A stretch of DNA of 64,000 nt from Candidatus Ribeiella danica (GTDB taxonomy: Bacteria > Chloroflexota > Chloroflexia > Chloroflexales > Roseiflexaceae): positions 2,666,001 through 2,730,000 of the forward strand of contig JADKFS010000001.1 of assembly GCA_016717335.1 (NCBI GenBank), read 5' to 3'. The notes under the pieces are model-generated. The model saw only the letters and a program-made list of their open reading frames with translations. It was not told the DNA's origin and ran no database searches. This document shows positions 61,892 through 64,000 of the stretch, in pieces (the stretch's first letter is position 1; each line of letters opens with the position of its first letter). Made by a program: the position numbers and the translations under genes.

Positions 61892-63286
61892 ATGTCAGCC
61901 CTCCGACTGCCGCCCGCCATGGCGGCGCTCCGCCCCACCCTCGGCGATCTCGTCGCCGGCGTCGAGGCGCGCGTCCCCTACGGCGCGGCGCTGCTCTCGG
62001 CCAAGCACGGCCTGCGGATCAGCGTCACCGACCACGAGCAGCAGGTGATCGAGCTGGCGCCGACCGCCGGGACGGTGGTGACGGCATTCGACGGCGCGAC
62101 GATGCACGAGGCGGCGATCGGCGGCTTCGACCGCGCCGCGGTGGAGCGCGCCGCCCGCGCGCTTGCCGCGGACCTGCGCCCGGCCGGCGCATACGTGGTC
62201 GACCCTGGGCCCGCGCGCCGCCAGGACTTCATCACGCCCATGCAGATCGCCCCCGAGACGCTTTCGACCGAGGAGAAGCTGGAGCGCTGCCGCGAGCTGC
62301 ACCGGCGCGTGCGCGGGCTGGACCAGCGGATCGTCAACGTCGAGGTCCTGTACAGCGAGACGAGCGAGCTGGCGGCCTTCCGCAACCGCGCCGCCGACCT
62401 GGCCCAGCGGGTCCAGCGCATCCGGATGAGCGTGGTCGTCGCGGTGGGCGGCCCGAGCGGCGTGCGCTACGACTGGCTCTCGAAGGACGCGACCGGCGGC
62501 TGGGAGCAGCTGGCGTTCGACGACGACGAGCTGCGGCGGCTGGTCGACACCACGGTGGCGCTGCTGAGCGCCGAGCGGATCGAGCCGGGCGAGTACACGA
62601 TCATCGCGTCCCCCGGCGTCACCGGGACGATCTGCCACGAGTCGTTCGGCCACGGCGTCGAGACCGACATGTTCCTCAAGGAGCGCGCCATGGCCGCGCA
62701 CTTCATCGACCGGGTGATCGGCTCGCCGCTGGTGCAGATCTGGGACGACCCGAGCAGCCCCGGCACCTACGGCGCATACTTCTTCGACGACGAGGGCATG
62801 CTGGCGGCGCCGACCCAGATCGTCGAGCGGGGCGTCTTCCGGCGCGGCATCACCGATCTCTACTCCGCGCTGGCGCTCGGCATCCCGCGCTCGGCCAACG
62901 GCCGGCGGCAGGACTTCTCCCGCAAGGTCTACGCGCGCATGAGCACAACCTTCTTCGGCGCAGGCGAGACGCCGGTGGCCGACCTGTTCGCGCAGGTCGA
63001 TCGCGGGATCTACCTGGTCAAGTGGTCGTCGGGCATGGAGGACCCGCAGGGCTGGGGCATCCAGGTCACCTGCCACTACGGGCTCGAGATCAAAGGCGGC
63101 CGGCTGACTGGGCGCATGTTCGCGCCGATTGGCATCAGCGGCTACGTGCCCGACGTGCTGCAGAGCATCAGCGCGGTCGGCGACGATTGGGCTACCGATG
63201 GCGGCGGCTGTGGGAAGGGGCACAAGGAGTGGCTGCCGGTCAGCTCGGGCGGCCCGCACCTGTTGTTGAAAGCGAGGCTCGGCTGA
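61892..63286 (+). CDS. TldD/PmbA-family metalloprotease subunit
   Basis: Protein of 464 residues. ICHESFGHGVETD near residue 249 gives the HExxxH zinc site of TldD; a Cys/His ligand later in the protein is expected in the C-terminal QVTCHYGLEIKGGR region (GxxY..G). TldD with TldE cleaves unfolded peptides and matures some modified peptides such as microcin B17. AAGGAGCAGCCT precedes the ATG. The stop overlaps the start of the partner gene. Confidence 0.9.
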   Translation: MSALRLPPAMAALRPTLGDLVAGVEARVPYGAALLSAKHGLRISVTDHEQQVIELAPTAGTVVTAFDGATMHEAAIGGFDRAAVERAARALAADLRPAGAYVVDPGPARRQDFITPMQIAPETLSTEEKLERCRELHRRVRGLDQRIVNVEVLYSETSELAAFRNRAADLAQRVQRIRMSVVVAVGGPSGVRYDWLSKDATGGWEQLAFDDDELRRLVDTTVALLSAERIEPGEYTIIASPGVTGTICHESFGHGVETDMFLKERAMAAHFIDRVIGSPLVQIWDDPSSPGTYGAYFFDDEGMLAAPTQIVERGVFRRGITDLYSALALGIPRSANGRRQDFSRKVYARMSTTFFGAGETPVADLFAQVDRGIYLVKWSSGMEDPQGWGIQVTCHYGLEIKGGRLTGRMFAPIGISGYVPDVLQSISAVGDDWATDGGGCGKGHKEWLPVSSGGPHLLLKARLG

Positions 63287-64000
63287 TGCTTGAGCAGATT
63301 ACGGCCGCGCTGTCCGCGCGCGACGACCTGAGCGCGTGGAGCGTCCGCCACGTGCAGTCGCGCGAGGTGCAGCTCTACGCGGTGCCGAGCGCAGTCGAGT
63401 CGCGCCGCGCGACCTCGAGCGAGCGCTACCTTGTCCAGGTGCTGAGGCGCACCGCCGGGCCGGATGGCGCCGAGGCGTGCGGCAGCGGCAACGCGACCCT
63501 GCTGCCGGGCGACGATATCGGCGCGGCGATCGACGCCGCCGCGCTGATGGCCGGCCTGGTGCAGAATCGCCCGCACACGATCGCCGGCCCGGCGCCGCTG
63601 CCCGACCTGCCGCTGGCGGATCAGCGGATCGTGGACGATCCCGCCGTGGCGCTGGACGGGCTGCTCGACCGGCTGCGCGGCGCGGTCGCGGCGCAGCCGC
63701 AGCTGCGGCTGACCGCCGCCGAGCTGTTCGCCAGAACGCAGCTCACGCACCTGTGCAACAGCCGCGGCGTCGACGCCGATCAGACCGAGACGATGATCGA
63801 TATGGAGTGGGTGGTGCTGCGCCGCGCGGGCGATCGGGAGGTCGAGTCGTTTGCCGAGCTGAGCCGCCGGCGCGTGGACGACATCAAGGTCGAGGACATC
63901 GTGGCCGAGCGCGCCCGCCGCACCGCCGACCTGCTGATCGCCGGGGCGCCGCCCGACTACCGCGGCGCGGTGGTGCTGCGCGGCGAGACTCTGGCGACCT
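63286..64000 (+). CDS. TldE/PmbA-like partner protein (partial, runs off the end)
   Basis: Open frame of 238 codons with no stop, starting at ATG 63286 which overlaps the preceding stop (TGATG). It shows the TldD/PmbA N-domain layout, with LYAVPSAVESRRATSSERYLVQVL in the first part and TLLPGDDIGAAIDAAALMA in the second. A zinc motif is not seen in the visible part, as expected for the TldE subunit. The pair likely forms a heterodimeric protease. Confidence 0.8.
   Translation, partial: MLEQITAALSARDDLSAWSVRHVQSREVQLYAVPSAVESRRATSSERYLVQVLRRTAGPDGAEACGSGNATLLPGDDIGAAIDAAALMAGLVQNRPHTIAGPAPLPDLPLADQRIVDDPAVALDGLLDRLRGAVAAQPQLRLTAAELFARTQLTHLCNSRGVDADQTETMIDMEWVVLRRAGDREVESFAELSRRRVDDIKVEDIVAERARRTADLLIAGAPPDYRGAVVLRGETLAT

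Overview
The window is about 64 kb of mostly GC-rich bacterial chromosome carrying 49 genes I consider real, three probable pseudogenes or broken genes, and no rRNA, tRNA or CRISPR array that I could find. The protein repertoire suggests a filamentous-type Chloroflexota (Roseiflexus/Kouleothrix-like). The signs are secreted proteins with Thr/Pro-rich linkers, a tandem FPETGK...GYPVSEE repeat protein, very large NTPase regulators ending in a LuxR helix-turn-helix, and many small structured intergenic repeats. The placement is inference from family composition, since no marker gene is present.

Left part (1-18.7 kb): two tandem heavy-metal-type RND transporters with a very short adaptor-like lipoprotein between them; a run of exported proteins (lamin-tail domain, lipoprotein, secreted dual-specificity phosphatase, EEP-fold phosphodiesterase); a reverse-strand sbcC; a deoxysugar cluster (RhaM-type mutarotase, lactonase, SDR) behind a good sigma-70 promoter; and reverse-strand malate synthase.

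Middle (18.7-33 kb): a 1-kb AT-rich intergenic stretch holding a promoter-to-terminator unit without an ORF; an AT-rich three-gene surface/membrane cluster; a membrane protein, a secreted metallopeptidase and an aldehyde dehydrogenase; then a second low-GC island with an excisionase-type HTH, a beta-class DNA methyltransferase and a convergent BamHI/BglII-like restriction enzyme. A reverse-strand three-gene operon (GT2, GT-C type membrane protein, LPG-synthase-type flippase-like protein) builds or uses lipid-linked sugars.

Right part (33-64 kb): a radical SAM/HhH DNA-repair-type protein, a large Ca-binding surface protein, a degraded copy of the radical SAM 3' end, a terpenoid-cyclase-fold protein, DinB, dienelactone hydrolase and YcaQ-type glycosylase; a divergent pair of STAND-LuxR regulators; an ECF42-type sigma factor followed by two DGPF (YCII) proteins, a BNR-repeat protein and a ThiS/MoaD-like protein, which fits the known ECF42-DGPF association; then assorted hydrolase, response regulator, AT-hook, GNAT, phosphotransferase and quinone reductase genes, a broken FAD oxidase, and a TldD/TldE-type pair running off the end.

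The most unusual content is non-coding: two 105-bp MITE-like elements with terminal inverted repeats, two families of multi-hairpin intergenic repeats whose stems vary but stay paired, a 101-bp perfect tandem duplication covering the end of a gene, and a palindromic operator candidate in front of the restriction-modification island.
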